DNA of 33,281 nucleotides, taken from assembly GCA_030655535.1 (NCBI GenBank), contig JAURVK010000040.1, positions 1 to 33,281 of the forward strand, given 5' to 3'. The stretch comes from Methylobacter sp. (lineage in GTDB: Bacteria; Pseudomonadota; Gammaproteobacteria; Methylococcales; Methylomonadaceae). The position numbers were made by a program, and so were the translations under genes. Each line of letters begins with the position of its first letter. Position 1 is the first letter of the stretch. The notes under the pieces were generated by a model. It made no database searches. It had not been told where the DNA came from and worked only from the letters and a program-made list of their open reading frames with translations. Positions 1 through 8,910 of the stretch are shown here, piece after piece.

Positions 1-56
1 TGCACTCCGGCTATTGGAAACTTGCTCACTTTATTTCGTGCCTGTTCCTAAGTATT
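1..56 (+). repeat. Dispersed direct repeat, copy A (may extend upstream of the window)
   Basis: TGCACTCCGGCTATTGGAAACTTGCTCACTTTATTTCGTGCCTGTTCCTAAGTAT recurs at 4142-4199 with a single T indel. Confidence 0.85.
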
Positions 57-115
57 AGGTACCCCGTTTGTTTTTCGTGGACTACGATTTTTTATAGGTA
101 TGCGCGTAACATCAG

Positions 116-880
116 TTACATAAGGGGAAGTAGCTGGTTAAGAATCTTTCCGTTGGTTACCAGAATCTGCTTGGGAAAAAGGCCTTTATTGCCTTTAAAG
201 TCGGTAAGCGTAGCGCCGGCTTCTTCGGCAATCAAGGCGCCGGCAGCCACGTCATACAGGTTTAATTCCTGTTCCCAAAAAGCATCGACTTGGCCGTCGG
301 CAACCAGGCATAGATCTATCGCCGCAGAGCCAAAGCGGCGTTGCCCGGTTGTTATCTCGGCGATCTTGCAAAACCGTTGCAGGTTGTTTTCTTTTAAGTA
401 AGAGCGTAAGCAGGCGAATCCGGTCGCGACCATCGCGTCAGCAAGGTTGCTTTCATTGGATACGCTAATGGGTGATCCGTTTTTCCAGGCTCCCTCGCCC
501 TTTTTTGCAGCATAATAATCATCCAGTGCGGGCGCATAGACGGCGCCGAATATGAGTTCCCGGTCAATCTCCAGGGCGACGCTGATACCCCAAAAATACT
601 GGCCTCTCGAGAATGAGTGGGTGCCATCAATCGGGTCGACGATCCAGCGGCTGGTTTGATTGGCGTTTTGTCCGCTTTCTTCTCCCCAAAAACCGAATTG
701 CGGGTAATGTTCGTCTAGGGATGCTTGTAAAAAGGCTTCAACCGCCACATCGGCAGCGGTGACCAAGTCGCGGGGACTTTTTTTGGCCACTTCTAAATTC
801 TTCAGATCTTTAAAATAAGTCATGGCAATCGATCCGGCTTCGCGGATTACATTTTCAAGAACGGTAAGCGAGATGGGCAT
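116..880 (-). CDS. Inositol monophosphatase family protein (SuhB/HisN/CysQ-like phosphatase)
   Basis: 254-aa ORF with the IMPase motifs GEESG and WIVDPIDGTHSF and a C-terminal NLYDVAAGALIAEEAGA segment. Substrate cannot be assigned from the sequence. Confidence 0.88.
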   Translation of the reverse strand: MPISLTVLENVIREAGSIAMTYFKDLKNLEVAKKSPRDLVTAADVAVEAFLQASLDEHYPQFGFWGEESGQNANQTSRWIVDPIDGTHSFSRGQYFWGISVALEIDRELIFGAVYAPALDDYYAAKKGEGAWKNGSPISVSNESNLADAMVATGFACLRSYLKENNLQRFCKIAEITTGQRRFGSAAIDLCLVADGQVDAFWEQELNLYDVAAGALIAEEAGATLTDFKGNKGLFPKQILVTNGKILNQLLPLM

Positions 881-1075
881 TTATAGTGACCTTTTAGGTA
901 AGAGGGTAAGAGTATCGCTAATCCAGATAAGTATTGCCCTATAGAGAGTGTCCTTATATCGGAAACAGCATGAGGCAAAATTTTTCCGGACAACTATAAC
1001 ATCAGGTTTGTAATCGGATTTCAATACTCTTCTGAGAGGCTGTGAAAAATTCGTTTTTAGCATAGATAAGAAATA

Positions 1076-1152
1076 ACCACGGAGAGTACGAAGTTTTTAA
1101 TGCATTGAATTAATGCCGTTATTTTCTCCGTGTCCTTCGTGTTCTCTGTGGT
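1076..1152. repeat. Imperfect inverted repeat (MITE-like/intergenic palindrome)
   Basis: ACCACGGAGAGTACGAAG ... CTTCGTGTTCTCTGTGGT arms match at about 15 of 18 positions, within the noncoding region upstream of the DhaL ORF. Confidence 0.6.
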
Positions 1153-1434
1153 AAATAATTTTTTCAGCTCGATTTGGATAATACTTTCACTGTCTCCGAA
1201 TGATTTTACGCGTCAAGAAAACAAGCATCTAAATCGGGTATGATCGATATTCGTTGTAATTGTGGGCGAACCATAGCTTTTGTCGATGATTAATTCAAGC
1301 GGTATTAGTCGGTAGACGAATATGACCGTCGAATAAATGCGTACTAACTTAGGATGTGCAGCTTGGGGTATGATTTGTAAGACGGGTGAGGGATGCTCAT
1401 CCCCCTAATGACTCTTTTTGAATTGGAGAATGCG

Positions 1435-2082
1435 ATGCAATTTGTTCCAGCATTATTACCCAGCCTGATTCAGGCAATAGATCAGGTAATCGAAACGAAT
1501 GCCGAAGAAGTGACTGCCCTGGATCAGGCGATAGGCGACGGCGATCATGTGACTAATCTGCAACGCGGCATCAAGGCGCTGGTGGCTCAAAGCGATGAGT
1601 TGGCGCAACTTGAGTGGGCTGCGGCCTGGCAGAAAGTCGGTATGACCTTGATGACGGCGGTGGGCGGCGCGTCGGGCTCTTTATACGGTACGCTGTTTGT
1701 TGCGATGAGCAAGGCGGCTCGCGAGCGGCCTTTGGATTTGCAAGCTTTTGCCGAGATATTCAGTAGCGGCGTGGATGCGGTAAAGCTGCGAGGAAAGGCC
1801 GATGCCGGTGAGAAAACCATGCTGGATGTGTTGATTCCGGTGGCGGCACGCCTGCGGCAGGATGCAGCGGATGCTGTTGCGTTGGCCGATGTTCTGGAAA
1901 ATGTCGCACAGACAGCCATTGTGGGAATGGAGTCTACCCGGGACATGTTGGCTACCAAAGGGCGCGCTTCTTTTTTGGAGGAGCGCAGCCGAGGGCATAT
2001 TGATGCAGGCGCTAAAACCAGTCAGTTAATGATTTGTGCGTTGGTCGGCGTGTTGGCGGAGCGTTTAACAGCACCAGCGTAA
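1435..2082 (+). CDS. dhaL: Dihydroxyacetone kinase subunit DhaL-like (DAK2/DhaL domain)
   Basis: Motifs ALDQAIGDGDHVTNLQRG, VGGASGSLYGTLF, KADAGEKTMLDVL and GRASFLEERSRGHIDAGAKTS are typical of DhaL. The start is placed at 1435 rather than the ORF-track start at 1393, because similarity begins there. Confidence 0.88.
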   Translation: MQFVPALLPSLIQAIDQVIETNAEEVTALDQAIGDGDHVTNLQRGIKALVAQSDELAQLEWAAAWQKVGMTLMTAVGGASGSLYGTLFVAMSKAARERPLDLQAFAEIFSSGVDAVKLRGKADAGEKTMLDVLIPVAARLRQDAADAVALADVLENVAQTAIVGMESTRDMLATKGRASFLEERSRGHIDAGAKTSQLMICALVGVLAERLTAPA

Positions 2083-3054
2083 GGCTGCCGTATGGACGGG
2101 AGCATCCCACAGGCGTAGCAGTTCTTCATCAAGCAGGCTCAGGGTGATCGAGCAGCCTGCCATATCGAGCGAGGCGGTGTAGTTGCCGACCAGGGAGCGG
2201 CAGATGTTAACGCCGCGCTTTTCCCAGTATTGAGAAGCCAGTTGATAAATAAGGTGCAGCTCCATTAAAGGCGTCGCACCGAAGCCGTTTATATGCAATA
2301 ACGCCGCTTGGCCTTTTTGCGGCTTCAGATCCTCATTAATCATGTTCGCCAGATAGTCGACAATTTCCGAAGCGCTGCGCATGGCTATGCGCTCACGTCC
2401 TGGTTCGCCATGAATGCCCACGCCCATTTCGATTTCGTTGTCGGCAATGTCGAAAGTGGGTTTGCCCAGGGCAGGTACTGTGCAACTGCTTAATGCCACG
2501 CCCATGGATGCAGTAGCAAGGTTGACTCGGTCGCCCAATGCTTTGCAGGCAGCCAAATCTGCACCTGCTTCTGCGGCTGCGCCGATAATTTTTTCTACAA
2601 TCAGGGTGCCTGCAACGCCGCGCCGGCCAGTGCTGTGGGTTTTTGGAAAGGAAACGTCATCGCAGACCAATAGGGTTTCGTTTTGACAATCGAGCATTTC
2701 AGCGGCGATTTCGAAATTCATCACGTCGCCCGCATAGTTCTTGACGATGAACAAAACCCCTCCACCGTTTTCAACAGCCTGTGCCGCAGCCAGCATTTGG
2801 TCGGGGGTCGGGGAGGTGAATATCTGGCCCGGACAGGCGGCATCCAACATGCCCGAACCGACAAAGCCGGTATGCAATGGCTCATGACCTGAACCGCCGC
2901 CGGAAATCAGCGCAACTTTGCCGGGCGCGGTGGGCTTTATGCGCCTGACGAAGTAGGGTTGGGCGTTGAATTGAATTATATCTGCATGGGCTTTGGCAAA
3001 GCCAGAGAGGCTTTCGTCCAGCAGATTATCAATGTTATTGATGAATTTTTTCAT
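2065..3054 (-). CDS. dhaK: Dihydroxyacetone kinase subunit DhaK
   Basis: Motifs ISGGGSGHEPLHTGFVG, VKNYAGDVMNF and MGVGIHGEPGRE (containing the conserved substrate-binding His) are typical of DhaK. Confidence 0.92.
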   Translation of the reverse strand: MKKFINNIDNLLDESLSGFAKAHADIIQFNAQPYFVRRIKPTAPGKVALISGGGSGHEPLHTGFVGSGMLDAACPGQIFTSPTPDQMLAAAQAVENGGGVLFIVKNYAGDVMNFEIAAEMLDCQNETLLVCDDVSFPKTHSTGRRGVAGTLIVEKIIGAAAEAGADLAACKALGDRVNLATASMGVALSSCTVPALGKPTFDIADNEIEMGVGIHGEPGRERIAMRSASEIVDYLANMINEDLKPQKGQAALLHINGFGATPLMELHLIYQLASQYWEKRGVNICRSLVGNYTASLDMAGCSITLSLLDEELLRLWDAPVHTAALRWCC

Positions 3055-3147
3055 TGCAGCGGCTCCGGTAGATTCGGGTTTTTTTCATGATAGCGCTTAT
3101 GGCAGGTCTGGGCAATTGGCTGTAATGCGTATCAAGAGCGATAATCA

Positions 3148-3975
3148 TCAGTTTTTCAGCGCTTGGGTCACCGCGCGGATGTCCGGCATAATCCAGGTGG
3201 GTCGATAATCCGCCGCTGTAATATCTTCTTCAGTGGACACGCCCGATAAAACCATCAGGCTGCGTATGCCGGTGCGAACGGCGCCAAGAATGTCGGTTTC
3301 AAGCCGATCGCCGATAGCCACTGTTTGAGCGGGATCAGCACCCAGCAACGCGAGGGCTTGCTGATAGATGATGGGTTCGGGCTTGCCGATGATGGTCGGT
3401 ATTACGCCGGTGGCAGCCGTTAATGCAGCCAGAATTGCGCCGTTGCCGTGGGTGAGGCCGCGTTCTGTCGGCAGCGTGGTATCGGCATTGGTGCCAATGA
3501 ACCGGGCTCCGGCGCGGATATTCAGCGTAGCGGTTGCCAGTTTGTCCCAGGACAAGGTTTTATCCATGCCACAGACAACAATGTCAGCGCCCCTATTGGG
3601 ATTGGCTTTGTCATCATTTAATTCGTACAGCCCGGTTAAGGTAAAGCCGCGTTCAATAAGCGGCTGTCTAGCGCCATCTTCGCCAACCACAAATACGCGG
3701 CTGTTTGTCGGATTGTTACGCTCGCTCAGGTAAAGTGCCGTTGCCATGCTGGAGGTGAGGATTTCATCGCGGGTTACTTCTACGCCCATCAGTGCCAGTT
3801 TAGTGACATACTGCTCCTGTGTCAGGCTGGCGTTATTGGTTGCCAGAATAAAGCGTATCTGTTGATCGCGTAAGGTTTGAAAAAAATCAGTCAATCCGGG
3901 CATCGGCTGTTCGCCGTGCCATAAAACGCCATCCATGTCGATGATGAGTGCGCGTATGTTGGTAAATGGTTCCAT
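3148..3975 (-). CDS. HAD-superfamily IIA phosphatase (NagD / phosphoglycolate phosphatase-like)
   Basis: LIIDMDGVLWHGEQPMPG (motif I), LATNNAS (motif II), IIGKPEP (Lys motif) and AIGDRLETDILGAVRTG (motif IV). Confidence 0.87.
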   Translation of the reverse strand: MEPFTNIRALIIDMDGVLWHGEQPMPGLTDFFQTLRDQQIRFILATNNASLTQEQYVTKLALMGVEVTRDEILTSSMATALYLSERNNPTNSRVFVVGEDGARQPLIERGFTLTGLYELNDDKANPNRGADIVVCGMDKTLSWDKLATATLNIRAGARFIGTNADTTLPTERGLTHGNGAILAALTAATGVIPTIIGKPEPIIYQQALALLGADPAQTVAIGDRLETDILGAVRTGIRSLMVLSGVSTEEDITAADYRPTWIMPDIRAVTQALKN

Positions 3976-4141
3976 CGGGTGTTTCTCTCTTAAAGTGGGG
4001 CTTGTTATTATAATTTACATCGGGTGTAAGGCGAATAATCAGGCGGATTTTAGCTAAGGAATGAGCATGAAATAACGTGAACAACTCGCGCCATAAGTTT
4101 GTAGCGGGAGTGCAAGCTTTGCTTGCGTTTGCACGGGATGC

Positions 4142-4199
4142 CTGCACTCCGGCTATTGGAAACTTGCTCACTTTTATTTCGTGCCTGTTCCTAAGTATA
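4142..4199 (+). repeat. Dispersed direct repeat, copy B
   Basis: TGCACTCCGGCTATTGGAAACTTGCTCACTTTTATTTCGTGCCTGTTCCTAAGTATA. Nearly identical to positions 1-56 and in the same orientation. Confidence 0.85.
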
Positions 4200-4731
4200 A
4201 GCGCCGGTTTTTGGCGCAAGACAATGAAAAAATACGGGTCGAATGATTTTTAATTTACTTTCCGTAATGAGAATTGCCAATGACTATGACGTAGTGCGAA
4301 CGTCACGACCCAACGTGGGAATGATCTGAATTTACATGATTTGGCGATTGCTGAAAGTCGTCCAAATATATCCTTGTAAAGGCCGCAGGAGTAGGCTGAT
4401 AGGTGAATGGCTTCTAAGTAAAAATGCCTCATGGAGTTGTAATTGTGTGGATGAAAAGGGTGTTTACGTTTCTTTTTGTTGTGGTTAAGAGGCGTTCTAG
4501 TGTGCGGAGAAAACGTTATATAGAAAAATGGATAGTCTTGGTATATAAAGATAAAGTACATAACATTGTGACTGTATGCCGCACTTAATTCGGTTGCTAC
4601 CCATGCGCTAACGCAGGACATTGAGCATTGGGCATTGACATCTGTCCCCTTTCTACTTTAAAGTTGCATTCGCATAAAAGAGTAAGTAACTAAAATTATA
4701 ACTATTACTATAAACCATCGGAGCACGCATC

Positions 4732-5373
4732 ATGGCAAAACCATTAATACAAATGGCATTAGATTCATTGGATTTCGACCAAACAGTCGCACTGGCTACT
4801 TTAGTAGCGCCTCATGTTGATATTTTTGAAATCGGAACTCCATGCATTAAACACAATGGCGTTAACCTGGTTAGAGAGTTGAGAGCAAGATTTCCAGATA
4901 AATTACTGTTAGTCGACCTTAAAACAATGGACGCAGGTGAGTATGAAGCAACGCCTTTCTACGCAGCAGGCGCTGATATTTGTACAGTTTTAGGTGTATC
5001 CGGCCTTGCAACTTGTGCCGGTGTTATCAAAGCAGCAAATGCACACGGTGCAGAAGCTCAAATCGATTTAATTAATGTCGGCGATAAAATAGCTTGTGCA
5101 AGAGCAACTGCTGACGCGGGTGCGCATATTATGGGTATTCACACAGGTCTTGACGCACAGGCAGCAGGTCATACACCTTTTGCCGACTTGACTGATATCG
5201 CATCATTGGGATTGCCAGTTAGAATTTCAGTAGCCGGCGGCATTAACGCATCAACCGTACAGGATGTTGTTAGAGCCGGTGCAAATATTATCGTAGTTGG
5301 CGCAGCAATTTATGGTGCCGCATCGCCAGCTGATGCAGCACGCGAGATTCGCGAACTGGTTGACGCGGTATAA
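4732..5373 (+). CDS. hps: 3-hexulose-6-phosphate synthase
   Basis: Characteristic N-terminus MAKPLIQMALDSLDFDQTVALA, plus VDIFEIGTPCIKHNG, LLVDLKTMDAGEYEA and VAGGINASTV. Adjacent to a phi gene. Confidence 0.95.
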   Translation: MAKPLIQMALDSLDFDQTVALATLVAPHVDIFEIGTPCIKHNGVNLVRELRARFPDKLLLVDLKTMDAGEYEATPFYAAGADICTVLGVSGLATCAGVIKAANAHGAEAQIDLINVGDKIACARATADAGAHIMGIHTGLDAQAAGHTPFADLTDIASLGLPVRISVAGGINASTVQDVVRAGANIIVVGAAIYGAASPADAAREIRELVDAV

Positions 5374-5375
5374 TT

Positions 5376-5909
5376 ATGCATCAGCAACTTATCATAGAAA
5401 AGATTTCAGGTGTTCTTGAAGCTACAGATGATACGTATGATGTAAAGCTGACCCAATTGCTTGATAACGCCAAGCGTATATTTATTGCAGGTGCTGGACG
5501 TTCCAAGCTTGTCGGCAATTTCTTTGCAATGAGACTGGTTCACGGCGGTTACGATGTCAGTGTCGTAGGTGAAATTGTGACGCCAAGCATTAAAAACGGT
5601 GACTTATTGATCATTATTTCCGGATCAGGAGAAACTGAGCAATTAATAGCGTTCACTAAAAATGCAAAAAAAATAGGTGCTAACATCGTCTTGATCTCTG
5701 CGAAAAGCGGCTCAACCATTGGCGATATGGCAGATGCTGTATTTCAAATCGGTAGCCCGGAGCTGTATGGTAAGGTTTTAGGTATGCCTATGGGAACTGT
5801 GTTTGAGCTATCTACCTTGTTATTCTTGGAAGCAGCCGTTTCACATATTATCCATGAAAAGGGAATTGCTGAAGAAGTAATGAGAGAAAGACACGCTAAT
5901 TTAGAATAG
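5376..5909 (+). CDS. hxlB: 6-phospho-3-hexuloisomerase (SIS domain)
   Basis: SIS-domain protein (IFIAGAGRSKLVGNFFAMRLVHGGYDVSVVGEIVTPSIKNGDLLIIISGSGET) starting 2 nt after hps. Confidence 0.93.
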   Translation: MHQQLIIEKISGVLEATDDTYDVKLTQLLDNAKRIFIAGAGRSKLVGNFFAMRLVHGGYDVSVVGEIVTPSIKNGDLLIIISGSGETEQLIAFTKNAKKIGANIVLISAKSGSTIGDMADAVFQIGSPELYGKVLGMPMGTVFELSTLLFLEAAVSHIIHEKGIAEEVMRERHANLE

Positions 5910-5917
5910 CGGCACAG

Positions 5918-5950
5918 GAACGAGTGGCTATGACCACTCGTTCTATTCTT
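5918..5950 (+). terminator. Rho-independent-like terminator after hps-phi
   Basis: Perfect 10-bp stem GAACGAGTGG-CTATGA-CCACTCGTTC followed by TATTCTTTGT. Confidence 0.75.
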
Positions 5951-6043
5951 TGTAGGGCAAGAACGCCAAAGAACATTCCGTGACAGAGTCTATCAGACTG
6001 AAAAGTCACCATTTAGTAATCTATAAATAGTAAGGAGAACAAT

Positions 6044-8029
6044 ATGACTTCGCGTCGAGAATTAGCGAACGCCATACGCGCTTTGAGCATGGATGCCGTG
6101 CAGAAAGCAAGCTCTGGGCATCCAGGCGCACCAATGGGCATGGCGGACATTGCCGAAGTTTTGTGGAATGATCACCTGAACCACAATCCGTCCAACCCGA
6201 AATGGTCGGATCGCGACCGTTTTGTTCTTTCCAATGGTCACGGTTCAATGCTGATTTATTCGCTATTGCATTTGAGTGGCTATGATTTGCCCATGAGTGA
6301 ATTAGCCTCTTTCCGTCAACTACATTCAAAATGCGCGGGACATCCCGAATACGGTTATGCGCCAGGCGTGGAAACAACCACAGGCCCGTTAGGACAAGGT
6401 ATTGCCAATGGGGTTGGTTTTGCGATGGCTGAGAAGCTGCTTGCAGACCAATTCAATCGTCCAGGCCACAAAGTCGTTGATCACCATACCTATGTGTTCA
6501 TGGGCGATGGCTGTTTGATGGAAGGCATTTCTCATGAAGCCTGTTCATTGGCGGGTACTTGGGGTTTAGGCAACTTAATCGCTTTCTGGGACGATAACGG
6601 TATTTCTATTGACGGCCATATTGAAGGCTGGTACACGGATGATACGGTAAAACGTTTTGAAGCTTACGGTTGGCATGTACTGTCAGTAGACGGACATAAT
6701 CCTGAAGAGATTTCTAAGGCAATTGTTATGGCTAAAGCGATGACTGATATGCCTTCATTAATCTGCTGCAAAACCACCATTGGTTTTGGATCGCCAAACA
6801 AACAAGGCACTCATGAATGTCATGGTGCGGCTTTAGGTCAGCCAGAAATTAATTTAACTAAAGCGGCTTTAGGTTGGGATCACGAAGCATTTATCATTCC
6901 AGAAGATGTTTATGCCGGCTGGGATGCTAAAGCAAAAGGCGCGAGAACCGAAGCGGCATGGGATACAAAGTTTGCAGCCTACGAGGCGGAATATCCGGAA
7001 TTGGCAGCAGAATTCAAACGCCGTATGGCGGGTGAACTACCGGCTGACTGGACGGCTGCGACTGAGGCATTGATTGCTGAAACCAATGCGGCAGCAGAAA
7101 ATCTTGCTACCCGTCAATCCTCACAAAAAGTAATTGGCGGATTAGCCCCTACATTACCTGAATTTTTAGGTGGTTCTGCGGACTTAACAGGCTCTAACTT
7201 AACCAGTTGCAGTAGCTTCAAGCATGTCAGCGGTAAAGAGATGGGGAATTATATCTCCTACGGTGTGCGTGAATTTGGCATGTACGCCATTATGAACGGT
7301 ATGACCTTACATGGCGGCTTATTGCCTTTTGGCGGAACATTCCATATGTTCTCTGATTATGCGAAAAGCGCTTTGCGTATGGCAGCGTTAATGAAAATTC
7401 GCACCATTGCTGTTTTAACGCATGACTCTATTGGTCAAGGGGAAGACGGCCCGACGCATCAGCCGATTGAGAATACTTCTGCGATGCGTTACATTCCGAA
7501 TATGGATGTTTGGCGACCTGCCGATACCACAGAAACAGCGGTCTCCTGGGTCATGGCAATTGAACGTATGACAGGGCCTTCAAGTTTAGTGTTAAGCCGT
7601 CAAGGCTTGCCTTTCATAGCGCGTACTGATGAACAAATTGCAGCCATCCGTAAAGGGGCGTACGTTGTTTCTGAAGCAGCAGGCAATGCTCAAGTTATCC
7701 TTATTGCAACCGGTTCGGAAGTTGATTTGGCAATAAAATCACAAGCAGCCTTAGCAGAAAAAGGTATTCAAGCGCGTGTTGTTTCAATGCCATCAACAAA
7801 CGTATTTGACCGTCAAGATCAAGCTTATAAAGACAGCGTATTAACACCCGGTGTAAAACGTGTTGCGATTGAAGCAGGTATTACTGATTTTTGGCGTAAA
7901 TATGTTGGTTTGGAAGGCGCAGTTGTCGGTATTGATACTTTCGGCGAATCTGCACCTGGCGGCGAATTGATGAAACACTTCGGCTTTACTGTTGAAAACG
8001 TCGTGAAAAACGTAGAAGCGGTACTTTAA
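6044..8029 (+). CDS. tkt: Transketolase
   Basis: 661 aa with [71 protein letters not shown] and [15 protein letters not shown]. Confidence 0.97.
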   Translation: MTSRRELANAIRALSMDAVQKASSGHPGAPMGMADIAEVLWNDHLNHNPSNPKWSDRDRFVLSNGHGSMLIYSLLHLSGYDLPMSELASFRQLHSKCAGHPEYGYAPGVETTTGPLGQGIANGVGFAMAEKLLADQFNRPGHKVVDHHTYVFMGDGCLMEGISHEACSLAGTWGLGNLIAFWDDNGISIDGHIEGWYTDDTVKRFEAYGWHVLSVDGHNPEEISKAIVMAKAMTDMPSLICCKTTIGFGSPNKQGTHECHGAALGQPEINLTKAALGWDHEAFIIPEDVYAGWDAKAKGARTEAAWDTKFAAYEAEYPELAAEFKRRMAGELPADWTAATEALIAETNAAAENLATRQSSQKVIGGLAPTLPEFLGGSADLTGSNLTSCSSFKHVSGKEMGNYISYGVREFGMYAIMNGMTLHGGLLPFGGTFHMFSDYAKSALRMAALMKIRTIAVLTHDSIGQGEDGPTHQPIENTSAMRYIPNMDVWRPADTTETAVSWVMAIERMTGPSSLVLSRQGLPFIARTDEQIAAIRKGAYVVSEAAGNAQVILIATGSEVDLAIKSQAALAEKGIQARVVSMPSTNVFDRQDQAYKDSVLTPGVKRVAIEAGITDFWRKYVGLEGAVVGIDTFGESAPGGELMKHFGFTVENVVKNVEAVL

Positions 8030-8172
8030 TTTTAAAAGTCATATTTGCGTTGGTGAGATGACGGGATATATTGATTGGGTGTGTTTAACCCGTTATTAAA
8101 TTAATATGACTAGATCGAAAATACAACGCAGATATGACTACTCTAAAACAACGCATAAAGGGGGATTCACAC

Positions 8173-8907
8173 GTGAAAATAAATAATTTGACGAATGGTT
8201 TAGTTGCTACGCTATTATTAGCCAGTCCCATAGTAGGGGCAGAAACTCAATATCCGGCGGCAGATTTCGAGCCAAAAGTAATTTATCAGGATGCTGAATA
8301 TATTGGCCAAAATAAGTCTGCATCTGCGGCGGTATCGACCAAGCAGGCCAAGTCGGCTGATGTGGACTCAAAATATCCAGCGGCAGACTTTGAACCAAAG
8401 GTTTTATATAAGGATGCCGACTATAAGAAAAGCACGGCTACAGGAAGCTCTTCGGCATCTGAAGGCGTTGCAGCAGTAAGTGAGAAAAGCACGATTACAG
8501 AAAGTTCTTCGACATCTGAACGCGTTACAACAGATGATGTAGCAGTAAGTGGAGTGGAAAAAGTGGAAGACGAATCAATGCTGAGTTATTTGTTCGGGTT
8601 AGCTGTTTTTGCTGTGGCTGGGTATGCCTTCTTGAGAAAACGTGAGGAAAAAGTAAAAGCCAGCGGTACGCCAGTTTATTCAGGCCATGTCAGTGGGCTT
8701 TCAGGTGTTGCTCGATATATGAGAAAACATAATATGTCTGCGTTAACCGGTGTTGCCAGATACTTGGAAAGTCAGGTTGTTTCTGCAAAAGATGCAGCGG
8801 TGTCAAGCGGCGTTGAAAAGTATCTTGAAAAACAGGCTAAATCTGCACAAGAAAAAGCAGCGCAAGCGGGAACCGGAGTTGAAAAGTACATGCGCAACCG
8901 GGGGTGA
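8173..8907 (+). CDS. Predicted signal-peptide/single-TM protein with two YPAADFEPKVxYxDAxY repeats and four GVxxY(L/M) repeats
   Basis: The GTG at 8173 is preceded by AAAGGGGG and starts MKINNLTNGLVATLLLASPIVGAET, a signal-like N-terminus. Two 17-aa repeats follow, then a Ser-rich linker, the TM segment MLSYLFGLAVFAVAGYAFL followed by RKREEK, then SGVARYM, TGVARYL, SGVEKYL and TGVEKYM. No named family recognised. Confidence 0.8.
   Translation: MKINNLTNGLVATLLLASPIVGAETQYPAADFEPKVIYQDAEYIGQNKSASAAVSTKQAKSADVDSKYPAADFEPKVLYKDADYKKSTATGSSSASEGVAAVSEKSTITESSSTSERVTTDDVAVSGVEKVEDESMLSYLFGLAVFAVAGYAFLRKREEKVKASGTPVYSGHVSGLSGVARYMRKHNMSALTGVARYLESQVVSAKDAAVSSGVEKYLEKQAKSAQEKAAQAGTGVEKYMRNRG
8251..8301 (+). 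repeat. YPAADFEPKVIYQDAEY coding repeat, copy 1
   Basis: 17-codon unit with a homologous copy at 8374-8424. Confidence 0.85.
8374..8424 (+). repeat. YPAADFEPKVLYKDADY coding repeat, copy 2
   Basis: 17-codon unit homologous to 8251-8301. Confidence 0.85.
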
Positions 8908-8910
8908 TAA

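Noticed and set aside
3368-3733. 121-aa plus-strand ORF opposite the HAD phosphatase
   Set aside because: Antisense of a well-supported HAD gene.
4250-4621. 123-aa minus-strand ORF upstream of hps
   Set aside because: Low-complexity, AT-rich translation with no domain-like pattern; kept only as an unexplained intergenic region.
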